The position numbers and the translations under genes were made by a program. DNA of 64,000 nt from contig BAEM01000008.1 in assembly GCA_000314955.1 (NCBI GenBank), positions 1-64,000 of the forward strand. The letters run 5' to 3'. Below are positions 38,453 to 47,264 of this stretch, one piece after another. Origin of the DNA: Paraglaciecola chathamensis S18K6. Lineage in GTDB: Bacteria > Pseudomonadota > Gammaproteobacteria > Enterobacterales > Alteromonadaceae. The notes beneath the pieces were generated by a model, which was not told the DNA's origin, made no database searches, and saw only the letters and a program-made list of their open reading frames with translations. Within the stretch, counting starts at the first letter, position 1; the number at the start of each line of letters is the position of its first letter.

Positions 38453-39253
38453 ATGATTTATTGTCTGTTTTTAATCTATGAGCCTGTTGCTCTTGATAAA
38501 TCTTTACTGCGTCTGAACCGACTTCTGACAATGGGCGGGCGAAAAGCCCAGATCATTGTAATCAACAACGGGCCTCAACGACAGCATGTGAATCGTGAGA
38601 ATGTTGAATTCATTCAAGGGGACAACCGCTGTTTCGAATTTTCAGGTTGGGAAGCCGGTAAGCAATATATAGAGAAACGTTACTGTCTAAAATCGGATGA
38701 TACATTTTGTTTTGTGAACGATACCTTTGACAAGAACCATTATTTTTCGTGGTTAACTGTGTTGCTTTATCATAGAAAACTCAAACAAGCAGTGAAACAG
38801 TATCAAGGCTTTATATTGGGGCGAGTAGACACGCGCAATATCGAGTATAAGGTCGATCATTTACCTTTCACTGAATGGGTTTCATCTTATTTTTTTATTG
38901 TAGATTACACTGCATATCAAGCATTAGTTTTCACCAATCCTCGACTGACCGACGCGGTGAGAGAGGTGACAGATGAATCAATTAATTTTGATAGCTCTGT
39001 GGTTGATAGCGCCATGCAGGAACACATCAATGGCTGGCTGAGACCAGAAGGAAAGGGCTGGTATCGCGCTCACACGAGTAACAATGAGGTGATTAAAAAT
39101 AAAAGCATCGCTATTTTGCATGAGAAATATTTAACTGCGACCTTAAAGGCAAAAGAAATTGCCCTCATTCATGTGTACCGCGGGCGCTTTGGCAGATTAG
39201 TGCGCAAATTCGATAAACGTATACAGGATTACCGGATCGCTATTCGAGGCTAA
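38453..39253 (+). CDS. Putative GT-A-fold glycosyltransferase-like protein
   Basis: The 266-residue protein has no signal peptide. The start, IYCLFLIYEPVALDKSLLRL with IIVINNGPQ at about residues 35-43, resembles the first strand and NDP-sugar loop of GT2-like transferases. FEFSGWEAGKQYI and FCFVNDTFDKNHYF follow, the latter with a possible metal-binding Asp. The C-terminus is basic and could lie against the membrane. I do not recognise the exact family, and the polysaccharide or lipid target is unknown. It stands alone, with a MITE-like element starting on its stop codon and a 549-bp gap before it in which I see no gene. Confidence 0.5.
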   Translation: MIYCLFLIYEPVALDKSLLRLNRLLTMGGRKAQIIVINNGPQRQHVNRENVEFIQGDNRCFEFSGWEAGKQYIEKRYCLKSDDTFCFVNDTFDKNHYFSWLTVLLYHRKLKQAVKQYQGFILGRVDTRNIEYKVDHLPFTEWVSSYFFIVDYTAYQALVFTNPRLTDAVREVTDESINFDSSVVDSAMQEHINGWLRPEGKGWYRAHTSNNEVIKNKSIAILHEKYLTATLKAKEIALIHVYRGRFGRLVRKFDKRIQDYRIAIRG

Positions 39254-39283
39254 TACCATTCCACTTATTAATGCGGATTGGTA
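39254..39283. mobile_element. MITE-like element F, 30 bp, flanked by TAA
   Basis: Identical to element E (TACCATTCC ... GGATTGGTA). TAA flanks it at 39251-39253 (the stop codon of the preceding gene) and 39284-39286. Confidence 0.75.
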
Positions 39284-39459
39284 TAAGGGCAGTTTACTCT
39301 TTTGCAGCTTAAGCTGAATGTGTGTGACTCTTTTATATTTTGCCTTCAAACTTATCGGTCAGTACCCCAGCTAACCTATTGTTTTATTTCGTGTAAAAAT
39401 TGTCATACTGACAACCTCTGTTGTATGGTCAATCAACTTTACTGCTGTAAGACGTACCC

Positions 39460-40908
39460 ATGATTGATTTTTCTAAAAAGCTAACCAGTGATCGACTTCA
39501 CAACACCAGAAAAAGAGAGTCGATTAAATCCATTTTGTTCGACTTTGAAAGCGACCGTGGGCGTATTATTAATTCTGCGGCCGTGCGCAGACTACAGCAA
39601 AAAACCCAGGTGTTTCCCCTAGAGCGAAATGCGGCGGTTCGTAGTCGTTTAACCCACTCACTTGAAGTTCAGCAAGTGGGGCGTTTCATTGTTCAAAGTA
39701 TCTTCAATAAGTTAGATCCCGCAAAGTTAACGCAATTTAATCTAATCGAATTCGAACGACACTTAGAGAGTGTAGTGGAAATGGCGTGCCTGATGCACGA
39801 CATCGGCAACCCGCCTTTTGGCCATTTCGGCGAGCAAGCGATTAATGACTGGTTTAGCCTCAACTTGCGAGATTCATTTCCGCAAACGTCAGGCGGTGAA
39901 TTTGTCTTCAATCAAACCTTACAGCGCGACATATGCAACTTTGAAGGCAATGCTCAAGCGGTTAGACTGATACATTCCTTGTTGCAGTTAAACCTCACTT
40001 TCAGCCAAGTCGCAGGCATACTTAAATACACGCGATGTGGTACCGATATAAAGCCAGATAAAACCCATAGACTCAGTTATTTACAGAAAAAAGTTGGGTT
40101 TTATTACAGCGAAAAAGAATATGTTGAAGCCTTGTGCCAAACCTTAGAGATGGAAGTGGGGCATCGCCATCCTGCGTCGTACATTATGGAAGCTGCTGAT
40201 GATATATCTTACTGTATCGCTGATTTAGAAGATGCTGTCGAAAAAGGCATTCTGGATATCGAAAAGTTACAAATATCTCTTTGCGAAGAATATCAGCTAT
40301 TGCTCAATGAATTTGGATTGGAGCCGAAGAAAAACGTAATGCAATATGCCACGATGAAAGCTTATGAAGCCGCACAAGAGGATGATATTTCTAGAGACAG
40401 TCAATTCTTTATATCCCTTAGAGTGGGCGTTCTTCATCCCTTGGTCAATCATGCGGTCGAACGTTTCATTACTAACATAGAACCAATTTTTCATGGCTCG
40501 TTTAATCAAGCGTTATTAGAGGACAAAAGCTCCGCTCATGCGCTTTCTGAAGCGTTTAAAAAAGTCGCGCTTAAATATGCGTTTTGCAACAAAGAAGTAG
40601 AAGCACGAGAACTACAAGGCTACAAAATTATCACTGGTCTGTTGGATTGTTATCAACCTTTACTCAAGTTGACTAAAGCGCAATTCACCCAAGTGTATCA
40701 GCAAGAAAAGGATGCCCCCCTACTAGCAAAAAGGTTGGTTAAAAAGCTACCAGGTAAGCACTTTCGGGCTTATTTGCATGGGATCCAAAATCAACAAAAT
40801 GACGAATTAGAGTTCTATTATCGTTGCCGATTATTACAAGATTACATTAGCGGCATGACGGATCAGTATGCCTATGATGAGTATCGCGCACTTATGGTGG
40901 TGGACTAG
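39460..40908 (+). CDS. dgt: Deoxyguanosinetriphosphate triphosphohydrolase (dGTPase)
   Basis: The 482-residue HD-superfamily enzyme splits dGTP to deoxyguanosine and tripolyphosphate in the cytoplasm. The metal site is seen in SRLTHSLEVQQVG (His at about residue 67), CLMHDIGNPPFGHFGE (HD pair at about 112-113) and the later YIMEAADDISYCIADLEDA (Asp). The N-terminal RRLQQKTQVFPL is also typical. Its length is close to that of enterobacterial Dgt (about 505). The C-terminus is largely helical. It stands alone between two MITE-like elements. Confidence 0.9.
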   Translation: MIDFSKKLTSDRLHNTRKRESIKSILFDFESDRGRIINSAAVRRLQQKTQVFPLERNAAVRSRLTHSLEVQQVGRFIVQSIFNKLDPAKLTQFNLIEFERHLESVVEMACLMHDIGNPPFGHFGEQAINDWFSLNLRDSFPQTSGGEFVFNQTLQRDICNFEGNAQAVRLIHSLLQLNLTFSQVAGILKYTRCGTDIKPDKTHRLSYLQKKVGFYYSEKEYVEALCQTLEMEVGHRHPASYIMEAADDISYCIADLEDAVEKGILDIEKLQISLCEEYQLLLNEFGLEPKKNVMQYATMKAYEAAQEDDISRDSQFFISLRVGVLHPLVNHAVERFITNIEPIFHGSFNQALLEDKSSAHALSEAFKKVALKYAFCNKEVEARELQGYKIITGLLDCYQPLLKLTKAQFTQVYQQEKDAPLLAKRLVKKLPGKHFRAYLHGIQNQQNDELEFYYRCRLLQDYISGMTDQYAYDEYRALMVVD

Positions 40909-40960
40909 AGCGGGCTACAGCATTAAGTTAGCCTAATGTGATTGGGGATTAGCTGTTAAC

Positions 40961-41212
40961 TTATTTGAAGCGCACCTTGCCACCGATAATTTTGAGTGCA
41001 GGTGTGCCTCGCACGAGTGTATCTCTGGCAAAGACCGTTTCACATGTAGGGCAGGTGCCTTCAGTTACTGTGAAGTCTTTGCTTATTCTTTCTTTAAAAC
41101 ATTTTATTAAGGCACCTTTGCCACCTTTTTTATAGCGAAAAAGTTGTTGTTGGCAGTTTGCGCAGAAAATATCGACGCTTTTTGAAGGGGCTTTAGAATT
41201 TGGTTTTGCCAC
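40961..41212 (-). CDS. Small zinc-ribbon-like protein
   Basis: The 83-residue protein has two CxxC pairs (CANC at about residues 18-21, CPTC at about 54-57) separated by basic sequence, the pattern of a zinc ribbon. The intervening YKKGGKGALIKCFKERI could bind nucleic acid. The family is not named with certainty. It converges with dgt. Confidence 0.6.
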   Translation of the reverse strand: MAKPNSKAPSKSVDIFCANCQQQLFRYKKGGKGALIKCFKERISKDFTVTEGTCPTCETVFARDTLVRGTPALKIIGGKVRFK

Positions 41213-41308
41213 AATGGTCTATAGTATTTCTAGTTAGTTAATTGGTCTTACAGTGTAGGGATATCAAAACAAAATGTTAAAGACTAATTAGGTGTATATA
41301 ACCGCTTA

Positions 41309-41401
41309 TACCATTCCAGGTTAATAACCGAACACACAGCGCGAGCTTTAAAAATTAGCTTTCGGTCGCTCATGTGATGGTATGAAAAGATGGAATTGGT
41401 A
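41309..41401. mobile_element. MITE-like element D, 93 bp, flanked by TTA
   Basis: TACCATTCCA at the left and TGGAATTGGTA at the right, with TTA at 41306-41308 and 41402-41404. It ends four bases before the ATG of the following gene, so the ribosome-binding region of that gene lies inside the element. Confidence 0.7.
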
Positions 41402-41405
41402 TTAG

Positions 41406-42131
41406 ATGAAGTATCTTGTTTTTATTCTGTTGTTTGGTGCTTGTTTTGCTTGTGCAAATTCAAAAGACAGATTGGTTTTTTCAGCGCCGGTAAACAGTGG
41501 CCTTCCGCCAATAGTGTGCTCTGAAGTCTTGCGCCTTGCTCTTAGTCGCATCGGTATTGATATGTCCCTAAATTTTAAGTCTTTAGAACGTTCAATACTC
41601 AGTGCCAGCAGGGGGGAAACAGATGGTGAAACCGCCAGAGTAAAAGGATTGAACGCTAAATACCCTGACTTATTTCAAACAGGCGTGTCGTGTTATGCCC
41701 ACGACGTCAACTTGTATACCCTGGCGGGGAACGAGTTCAAAGTCGATGGTTGGCAAAGCATACCGCCTAGCAAAGTCATCGGGTATCGCAAAGGTACACA
41801 CTACATTGAACAAGCCGCAAAGCAGCACGATATTTCCATTTACCCGCTTGAGACAAATGAACAAATTTTTAAATTAATAAGCGTAGGTAAAATAGATATG
41901 ATGATAGCGACAGAACAACTTATAGGCTCAAGGGTAATGCTCAATGAGTCGGCTGAACTTGTCATCTTACAACCTGCTTTAGAAAGACACGGGTTTTATT
42001 CTTATATTCACAAGCAGCACCTTGCCATTTTACCTCAGATCAATCAGCAGCTAACGCAGATGAAAGCCTCAGGTGAAATAGATTCAATTCAACAAAAAGT
42101 CGCTAACACCTTTTTGAAAAAACTGAAATAA
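41406..42131 (+). CDS. Periplasmic substrate-binding protein, SBP_bac_3-like
   Basis: The 241-residue protein has a signal peptide (MKYLVFILLFGACFA). The two-lobe binding-protein fold is suggested by RLVFSAPVNSGLPPIVCSEVLRLAL in the first lobe, VIGYRKGTHYIEQAAKQ at the crossover and KIDMMIATEQLIG in the second lobe. It lacks neighbouring transporter genes, as is common for the many orphan amino-acid-type binding proteins of Alteromonadales, so a sensory or unassigned role is likely. The usual Shine-Dalgarno is replaced by sequence from MITE-like element D immediately upstream. Confidence 0.72.
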   Translation: MKYLVFILLFGACFACANSKDRLVFSAPVNSGLPPIVCSEVLRLALSRIGIDMSLNFKSLERSILSASRGETDGETARVKGLNAKYPDLFQTGVSCYAHDVNLYTLAGNEFKVDGWQSIPPSKVIGYRKGTHYIEQAAKQHDISIYPLETNEQIFKLISVGKIDMMIATEQLIGSRVMLNESAELVILQPALERHGFYSYIHKQHLAILPQINQQLTQMKASGEIDSIQQKVANTFLKKLK

Positions 42132-42246
42132 GCTGTTGCTGGCCTTGTTTTATTACTTGCTCTAGCAATTATTTGCCCCCCTACAGAAATGTGTTTTATA
42201 TTTTAGCTGATAGTAGTTAGCCAATTGGGTGGTAACTTATCAATTG

Positions 42247-42358
42247 TCGGTGACTGGTATCGTCGGTGACTGATATCGTCGGTGACTGATATCGTCGGTG
42301 ACTGATAGCGTCGGTGACTGATAGCGTCGGTGACTGATAGCGTCGGTGACTTATAGAA
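42247..42358. repeat. 16-bp tandem minisatellite, 7 units
   Basis: Seven units of TCGGTGACTGATAGCG, varying at one or two positions (GGTATCG, GATATCG, GATAGCG) with the last unit diverged. The array lies between the convergent binding-protein and cytochrome genes. The units are contiguous with no spacers, so this is not a CRISPR. Confidence 0.9.
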
Positions 42359-42437
42359 AGGCGTTCACTGTCATCGTTCTTGCGAGCTTTAAACGAAAAG
42401 CCGTAAAACGAAACGCCATTTAGCGACAGAATATTTA

Positions 42438-42896
42438 CTAGCTGCCAAAAATTAATTGCCAAATATCAGGGCTTCGTTCTTTATGATAACGCTTTCTTAG
42501 AGCAGCTACTTTTGTCAGTTGTGCTTTGGCCGTATTGATATCCTTGCTTTCTAGACTTGCGTGCACCAAACCAAGTTGCGTTTGTACTTTGTCTAAGCCT
42601 TGTTGCAAAACGCTATGGCGCTTCTTATCAAATTGCACCAGCTGCACTGATGCCACTAAGCGCTGAAACTTCTCTACCAGAGTGAGCATCGCGCCAGGTT
42701 CAGATGATTGCATGGCTTGTTTGTAGGTCAGCGCCATTGATTTCATGGTTGCCTTCACATCTGTGCTTGGTGTTACCTCGTTAACGGAGCTGCTAGCAGA
42801 TGCTTGGCTAGGCGTTTGATTTAGAGCTTGATTGGCCAGTGCTAAGGGGCTACACATAACGCAAAGCGCTAAGACAATGTGTTTTAATATCTGCAT
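42438..42896 (-). CDS. Cytochrome b562 family protein
   Basis: The 152-residue periplasmic protein has a signal peptide (VLALCVMCSPLALA). The mature part is predominantly helical and of the size of a four-helix bundle. A Met in VKATMKSMALTYKQAM (candidate axial ligand, about residue 51 or 54) and a His in AALRKRYHKERSP (about 137) match the Met/His heme ligands of cytochrome b562. A Ser/Thr-rich linker separates the signal from the bundle. The heme ligand positions are seen; electron-carrier function is inferred. Confidence 0.72.
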   Translation of the reverse strand: MQILKHIVLALCVMCSPLALANQALNQTPSQASASSSVNEVTPSTDVKATMKSMALTYKQAMQSSEPGAMLTLVEKFQRLVASVQLVQFDKKRHSVLQQGLDKVQTQLGLVHASLESKDINTAKAQLTKVAALRKRYHKERSPDIWQLIFGS

Positions 42897-42971
42897 TTAT
42901 TACTCATGAAATTAACAACGCGCGCAGTTTAGCATAAAAGCGGCGTATCTTAGCTTGCTAGCCGTTTCTTA

Positions 42972-42995
42972 TACCAATCCGCATTAATAAACTAA
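42972..42995. repeat. MITE-like element G, truncated left half
   Basis: TACCAATCCGCATTAATAAA preceded by TTA (42969-42971). The matching right end (TGGTA) is missing downstream, so this is a remnant. Confidence 0.5.
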
Positions 42996-43017
42996 CCAGC
43001 AAAGCACCATCAAAAAA

Positions 43018-43069
43018 CACTCTCAAAAACCATTCACAAAAACCATTCACAAAAACAACTCACAAAACT
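43018..43069. repeat. 13-bp tandem repeat, about 4 units
   Basis: Units CATTCACAAAAAC (two exact) with diverged units on either side (CACTCTCAAAAAC and AACTCACAAAACT), in the gap between the cytochrome and LEA genes. Confidence 0.7.
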
Positions 43070-43110
43070 CAGACTGATCCGCACATATTTAGCTAAACAG
43101 TTTCAGCTAA

Positions 43111-43617
43111 TCAATTGCTTGGTTTGTATAAACCAAATGAGATCACTCCACTGCGGCTAACAGGAATGCTGCCCCATAAACCTTTACTGGTGAATATTTT
43201 AGCGTTGATTTCATAAGCCAGTTCCTGAGGCTTCGTATTCATGATATCGAGCAGAACGCGGCCTGAGTTAAACAAGTTGGCCGTTACGTCTACCTCAAAG
43301 GTGTTGTCGCTTAAGGGCGCTAATACAAACTGTTTGTCGCTAACCCCTGTAGCGACCTGTACGCCACGTAAATTAAGTTTGAAGTTCATGCCATCCACCG
43401 GGAAAGAGATGTTATTCGGGTTGGTCACGCGAAACGTAAGGCGAAAGCGTTGTTCGAACCCCTGTGCAGGCAACATGCTTAAATTGGTTAGCTGTAATTC
43501 GGGTTTTTCGAAGTCAGGGGTTAACGTAGCGCAAGAGGATAGCAATAGAATGAGAGTGAGCAGGGTGGCGAATTGTAATTTCGCTAATACGTCACGTGCC
43601 TGATGGTAAGCTTGCAT
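43111..43617 (-). CDS. LEA type 2 family lipoprotein
   Basis: The 168-residue lipoprotein has the lipobox LLLSSC. The mature domain shows the WHy/LEA_2 pattern: LTFRVTNPNNISFPVDGMNFKLNL (a beta strand with NPN and the inner hydrophobic repeat) and VTANLFNSG. Such domains form an immunoglobulin-like sandwich in the periplasm and are linked to desiccation or envelope stress. It is a single gene convergent on the preceding region, with no visible operator. Confidence 0.78.
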   Translation of the reverse strand: MQAYHQARDVLAKLQFATLLTLILLLSSCATLTPDFEKPELQLTNLSMLPAQGFEQRFRLTFRVTNPNNISFPVDGMNFKLNLRGVQVATGVSDKQFVLAPLSDNTFEVDVTANLFNSGRVLLDIMNTKPQELAYEINAKIFTSKGLWGSIPVSRSGVISFGLYKPSN

Positions 43618-43794
43618 AATCCAATTCCCTTTTTAAACGACATCATAGAAGTACACATCATCGCCGCAGCGATTAAGTGAGTCAAACGTTCTGCAACAAG
43701 CTTATGTAGGTAAGCCACGATCGCGTATTTTATTACCCTTTTTATCGATGTTTAGCTTTATTTCCCCGTTAAATATTGCGCTAATTTATTTTAA

Positions 43795-43817
43795 GGTAAT
43801 GATAATTGTTATTATTT
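43795..43817. promoter_or_regulatory. Fur box
   Basis: GGTAATGATAATTGTTATTA closely follows the GATAATGATAATCATTATC consensus and lies about 75 bp upstream of a TonB-dependent siderophore-type receptor. It implies iron repression of that gene. Confidence 0.75.
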
Positions 43818-43890
43818 GTGTTGTGATTGAGGTATATTAACGTGATCGCATACACGTTTATTTAGTTATACATTTTTGAGGGAAAATAGA

Positions 43891-46020
43891 ATGCCGAAAG
43901 TTCGCAAAGGTTGGGTTTACCCATCTCTGTCTGCGTTAGCCATAGCGGTTGCCGCTTCATCTGCCGCGCAAGAGCAAGAAGATAGCCTTGAGCATATTGA
44001 AGTGAATGCTATGCAATCTTATCGAAGCACAGCCACTAAGTCTTCATTGCGTCCCATTGACTCACCTGTGAGTATCAGCGTGATTGATCAAGAGTTACTG
44101 CAGCTACGTCAAGCCGATTCAGTATCAAAAGCGCTTCGTTATACTTCAGGGGTAACGACAGAAAGTCGCCCTACAATCACAATTTTTGATCAATTTACCA
44201 TTCGCGGATTTACCACCTATCAAACGTTTTACGATGGCCTTCCTTTGTTAAGCAATAATAGCTGGAACCTTTATCCTCAGGTTGATGCCTTCGCGACAGA
44301 ATCACTGGAAATATTAAAAGGCCCTGCATCATCCTTGTATGGCTTGGTGCCCCCCGGCGGCTTGGTGAATCAAGTCGCAAAATACCCCAAAGACGATGAT
44401 GAAACGTTAGTGCGGGCTGCATTTGGTTCTGACAGTTTAATAGAGTTAGGGTTAGATACCACAGGAGCATTGAGTGACAATGCTCGTTATCGCTTCGTGG
44501 CCTTGGGCCGTAATCGAGATGGTTATCAAGATACCACTGAAACCGAACGCTATACCGTTGCACCTTCAGTGACAGTCGATATCAGTAAGGCCACTGAACT
44601 GACCTTGTCAGCTTACTATCAAGACGATCCTGAGTTAATCCCGTCAACGTCGTTGCCTGGCATAGGAACACTAAACGAAGCCCCTTACGGTAAGCTTGAT
44701 GTCAGTAGTTATGCAGGTGACGAAAACTGGAACAGCTTTTCTCGAGAAGTGCTGATGTTGGGTTACAAGTTAAACCATCAGCTGAATGAGGATTGGTCTA
44801 TATTGCAGAAGTTTCGATATACAGATGCTGAAGCACTCCAACAAAATACCTACCATACAGTTGAACCAACAGATGGCATCTTTTTAGCACGCTCAGCGTA
44901 TCTTACTGACGAAGAAATCGACGGCGTAACAGTTGATACACAGGTAGCGGGTTTTGTTCAAACTGGTGATGTATCACATAGTTTATTGTTCGGCATAGAT
45001 TACCAAGACTCTGATTCGACAGTTGCCTATCGTGATACCTTGGGTACGGATACGCCAGCGCTTGATTTGAGTAATATTGATAACAACCTGTTTGACGTAG
45101 ATGCGCTACCTCTGGATTTCTACCAAGAAGATCACAATATCGACATCGAGCAAATTGGATTTTACCTTCAAGATGAAATGCGTTTCGGCAAATTTACTTT
45201 GTTGCTAAACGGTCGCTATGACCAGTTTGAAAGCACAGATGAAGTGGCCAATGTATATGCGGGCACACCCTATGGTAGCACCACAGAAATTGACCAAAAC
45301 GAGTTTTCTGGTCGCGTTGCAGCCATGTATACCTTCGATTCTGGCTGGCGCATGTATGCAAACTACTCAGAGTCTTTCGAGCCGGTCTCAGGCGTTGATT
45401 CACAAACGGGTGAAGCGTTCAAACCCACCACAGCTGACCAAATAGAGATAGGCACAAAATATATCAGTGATAATGGTGCAACTACCTTTTCCGGCGCGTA
45501 CTTTGAGCTTACTAAGCAGAATGTCGTGGTTAACACACCTGATTTTGCGCTGAAAACACAAAACGGTGAAGTGGAATCAAAAGGCGTAGAGCTGGAGCTT
45601 TCTACCCAAATAACCAAGGCGCTATCTGTACAAGCGAACGCAACATTCTTAGACATGGAAGTGACCGATAACCCGCTTGATACTGACATCGTTGGCAAAA
45701 CCCCAGTGTGGGTAGCAGAAGAAAGTGCATCTGTGTGGGCAAACTACTTCTTCGACGATGCGCTTGATGGCCTAATGTTGGGCGCGGGTGTGCGTTACGT
45801 GGGAGAAACTCAAGCGGATAAATACAACAGCCAAGTCGTGCCGTCGTATACGTTACTGGACGCTGTTTTGTCTTACGATATTCCTAAGTACGACCTAAAA
45901 CTAACAGGTAGTGTGAGTAACCTCACTGACAAAGAATACGTCGGTGCATGTTTCGATACCAACAATTGTTGGTACGGCGCACAGCGTAGATTCGAAGTGG
46001 GGATCGAAAAACGCTTTTGA
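43891..46020 (+). CDS. TonB-dependent siderophore receptor, Fur-regulated
   Basis: An approximately 709-residue receptor of the siderophore type: signal peptide (LSALAIAVAASSAA), TonB box region EHIEVNAM, plug motifs RPIDSPVSISVIDQELL, FTIRGFTTYQTFYDG and LEILKGPASSLYGLVPPGGLVN, and a barrel ending RRFEVGIEKRF. The GLVPPGGLVN plug sequence is typical of hydroxamate siderophore receptors. Start is ATG 43891, with GAGGG eight bases upstream. The Fur box at 43795 supports an iron role. It is a single gene, ending in a strong terminator. Confidence 0.9.
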   Translation: MPKVRKGWVYPSLSALAIAVAASSAAQEQEDSLEHIEVNAMQSYRSTATKSSLRPIDSPVSISVIDQELLQLRQADSVSKALRYTSGVTTESRPTITIFDQFTIRGFTTYQTFYDGLPLLSNNSWNLYPQVDAFATESLEILKGPASSLYGLVPPGGLVNQVAKYPKDDDETLVRAAFGSDSLIELGLDTTGALSDNARYRFVALGRNRDGYQDTTETERYTVAPSVTVDISKATELTLSAYYQDDPELIPSTSLPGIGTLNEAPYGKLDVSSYAGDENWNSFSREVLMLGYKLNHQLNEDWSILQKFRYTDAEALQQNTYHTVEPTDGIFLARSAYLTDEEIDGVTVDTQVAGFVQTGDVSHSLLFGIDYQDSDSTVAYRDTLGTDTPALDLSNIDNNLFDVDALPLDFYQEDHNIDIEQIGFYLQDEMRFGKFTLLLNGRYDQFESTDEVANVYAGTPYGSTTEIDQNEFSGRVAAMYTFDSGWRMYANYSESFEPVSGVDSQTGEAFKPTTADQIEIGTKYISDNGATTFSGAYFELTKQNVVVNTPDFALKTQNGEVESKGVELELSTQITKALSVQANATFLDMEVTDNPLDTDIVGKTPVWVAEESASVWANYFFDDALDGLMLGAGVRYVGETQADKYNSQVVPSYTLLDAVLSYDIPKYDLKLTGSVSNLTDKEYVGACFDTNNCWYGAQRRFEVGIEKRF

Positions 46021-46073
46021 GGCCGCTACTGCAAAATAGCTCATACTCGGTCCTAGAATAATTGGACGATTTT

Positions 46074-46101
46074 AAGGCCAGCGAACATGCTGGCCTTTTT
46101 T
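46074..46101 (+). terminator. Rho-independent terminator of the siderophore receptor
   Basis: AAGGCCAGC and GCTGGCCTT form a 9-bp perfect stem with a 6-nt loop, followed by TTTTT. Confidence 0.88.
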
Positions 46102-46219
46102 AGTTTTATCTTGCATTTAGTTGAGTTGAAGCAGACAGCAATGTTACTTGCCGAAACTGCAATCAGCCTGGGTTTGTAGCATTTAAATAATCTAAGTCGG
46201 ATTTTCGGGCTTGCTAATA

Positions 46220-46993
46220 TCAATCCTCATCAGGAATACTTAGCAGCATTTTTACGTCATCAATAGAATAGCTACCTAGCCCAGGTGAGCTTCCCTGTAC
46301 GTCCTGCGTGTCGTAATGAAAATATAGGCTTAATCGGTTGATGTTTGTATCAGACGCTAAGTCACCCGTAGCGGTAACACCACCAAAAAGAAGACTATAT
46401 TTGTAGGTTTCAAGATTTAATATAACTAGACCTGCATGAGGAAGATTATTTCGTATAAACCCGATTTGCCTTGAAGTGCCTCCGCGTTCATATATCGTTA
46501 CGCTTGACCAATCCTGGCCTGGGCCGTCAGTCGCTCGCTGAATAGACAGCTTGATAAGGGAGCGGGTATGCCATTGGACACTTTCGTAAAACTCGATCCA
46601 AAGCCTTTGTGAGTTTCGATTACCAGGGTATTCAACGACGCCATCCCAGAGCACGCTATAAATATTATTTGTCTCTGTAGTTGGCCTAGCATGAAACCCT
46701 AAATATGGAGCTATAGGTTGTTCACTCATGTGATAAAAAAGACGAAGAATTTTATCGCCAGATTCTCCGTTAGGGTCATTTATGACTTTTAAGGGGGCTA
46801 AACTTGCCGAGCTATTTGCAGTACTTCCAGTCCAGGTTATTTCATCACCGGCTGGATCGCCAGCAAGTGTTAAATCAGGAAATGTTCCAACTGTGTCATC
46901 AAAATTAGCTCGTAAAAGTGGTTGATTAGCGCATCCGCAAAGAACAAATAAAAAAAGTGAAAATATAAAAGTGAGTAGGGTTTTAGTCTTCAT
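46220..46993 (-). CDS. Hypothetical lipoprotein
   Basis: An approximately 257-residue lipoprotein: FLFVLCGC lipobox, then a domain rich in beta strands with repeated Trp and aromatic residues (EITWTGSTANSS, YSVLWDGVVEYPG, RLSLYFHYDTQD). The shape suggests a jelly-roll or carbohydrate-binding type fold, but no family is recognised. ATG at 46993 with AAGGAAG upstream is preferred over the longer frame starting at 47062. Composition is more AT-rich than the neighbouring receptor gene. Confidence 0.65.
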   Translation of the reverse strand: MKTKTLLTFIFSLFLFVLCGCANQPLLRANFDDTVGTFPDLTLAGDPAGDEITWTGSTANSSASLAPLKVINDPNGESGDKILRLFYHMSEQPIAPYLGFHARPTTETNNIYSVLWDGVVEYPGNRNSQRLWIEFYESVQWHTRSLIKLSIQRATDGPGQDWSSVTIYERGGTSRQIGFIRNNLPHAGLVILNLETYKYSLLFGGVTATGDLASDTNINRLSLYFHYDTQDVQGSSPGLGSYSIDDVKMLLSIPDED

Positions 46994-47264
46994 TACGATC
47001 TTCCTTGTATAAGCCACAAAAGAAGCAATATCAACATCCAGTAATATCGCTAAGCGTACCAATAAGAGTAATGACGACTTTTATATTTCGCCATAAATTT
47101 TGCGAAATAATTTACCGTGAAAGGCCACCTAGTTATCTTAAATTGTGAATGAGAACTACGATTAGATAATTCGATTCGGGACGCTTTTAATCATGGAGGA
47201 AAACACAGAATGGGATGAGGTAATATAAAGATCTCACCCCTCCTGACAGGAAAGGATGAGAAGC

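Noticed and set aside
42247-42358. Possible CRISPR array
   Set aside because: Units are contiguous 16-mers without spacers, and there are no cas genes in the window; it is a minisatellite.
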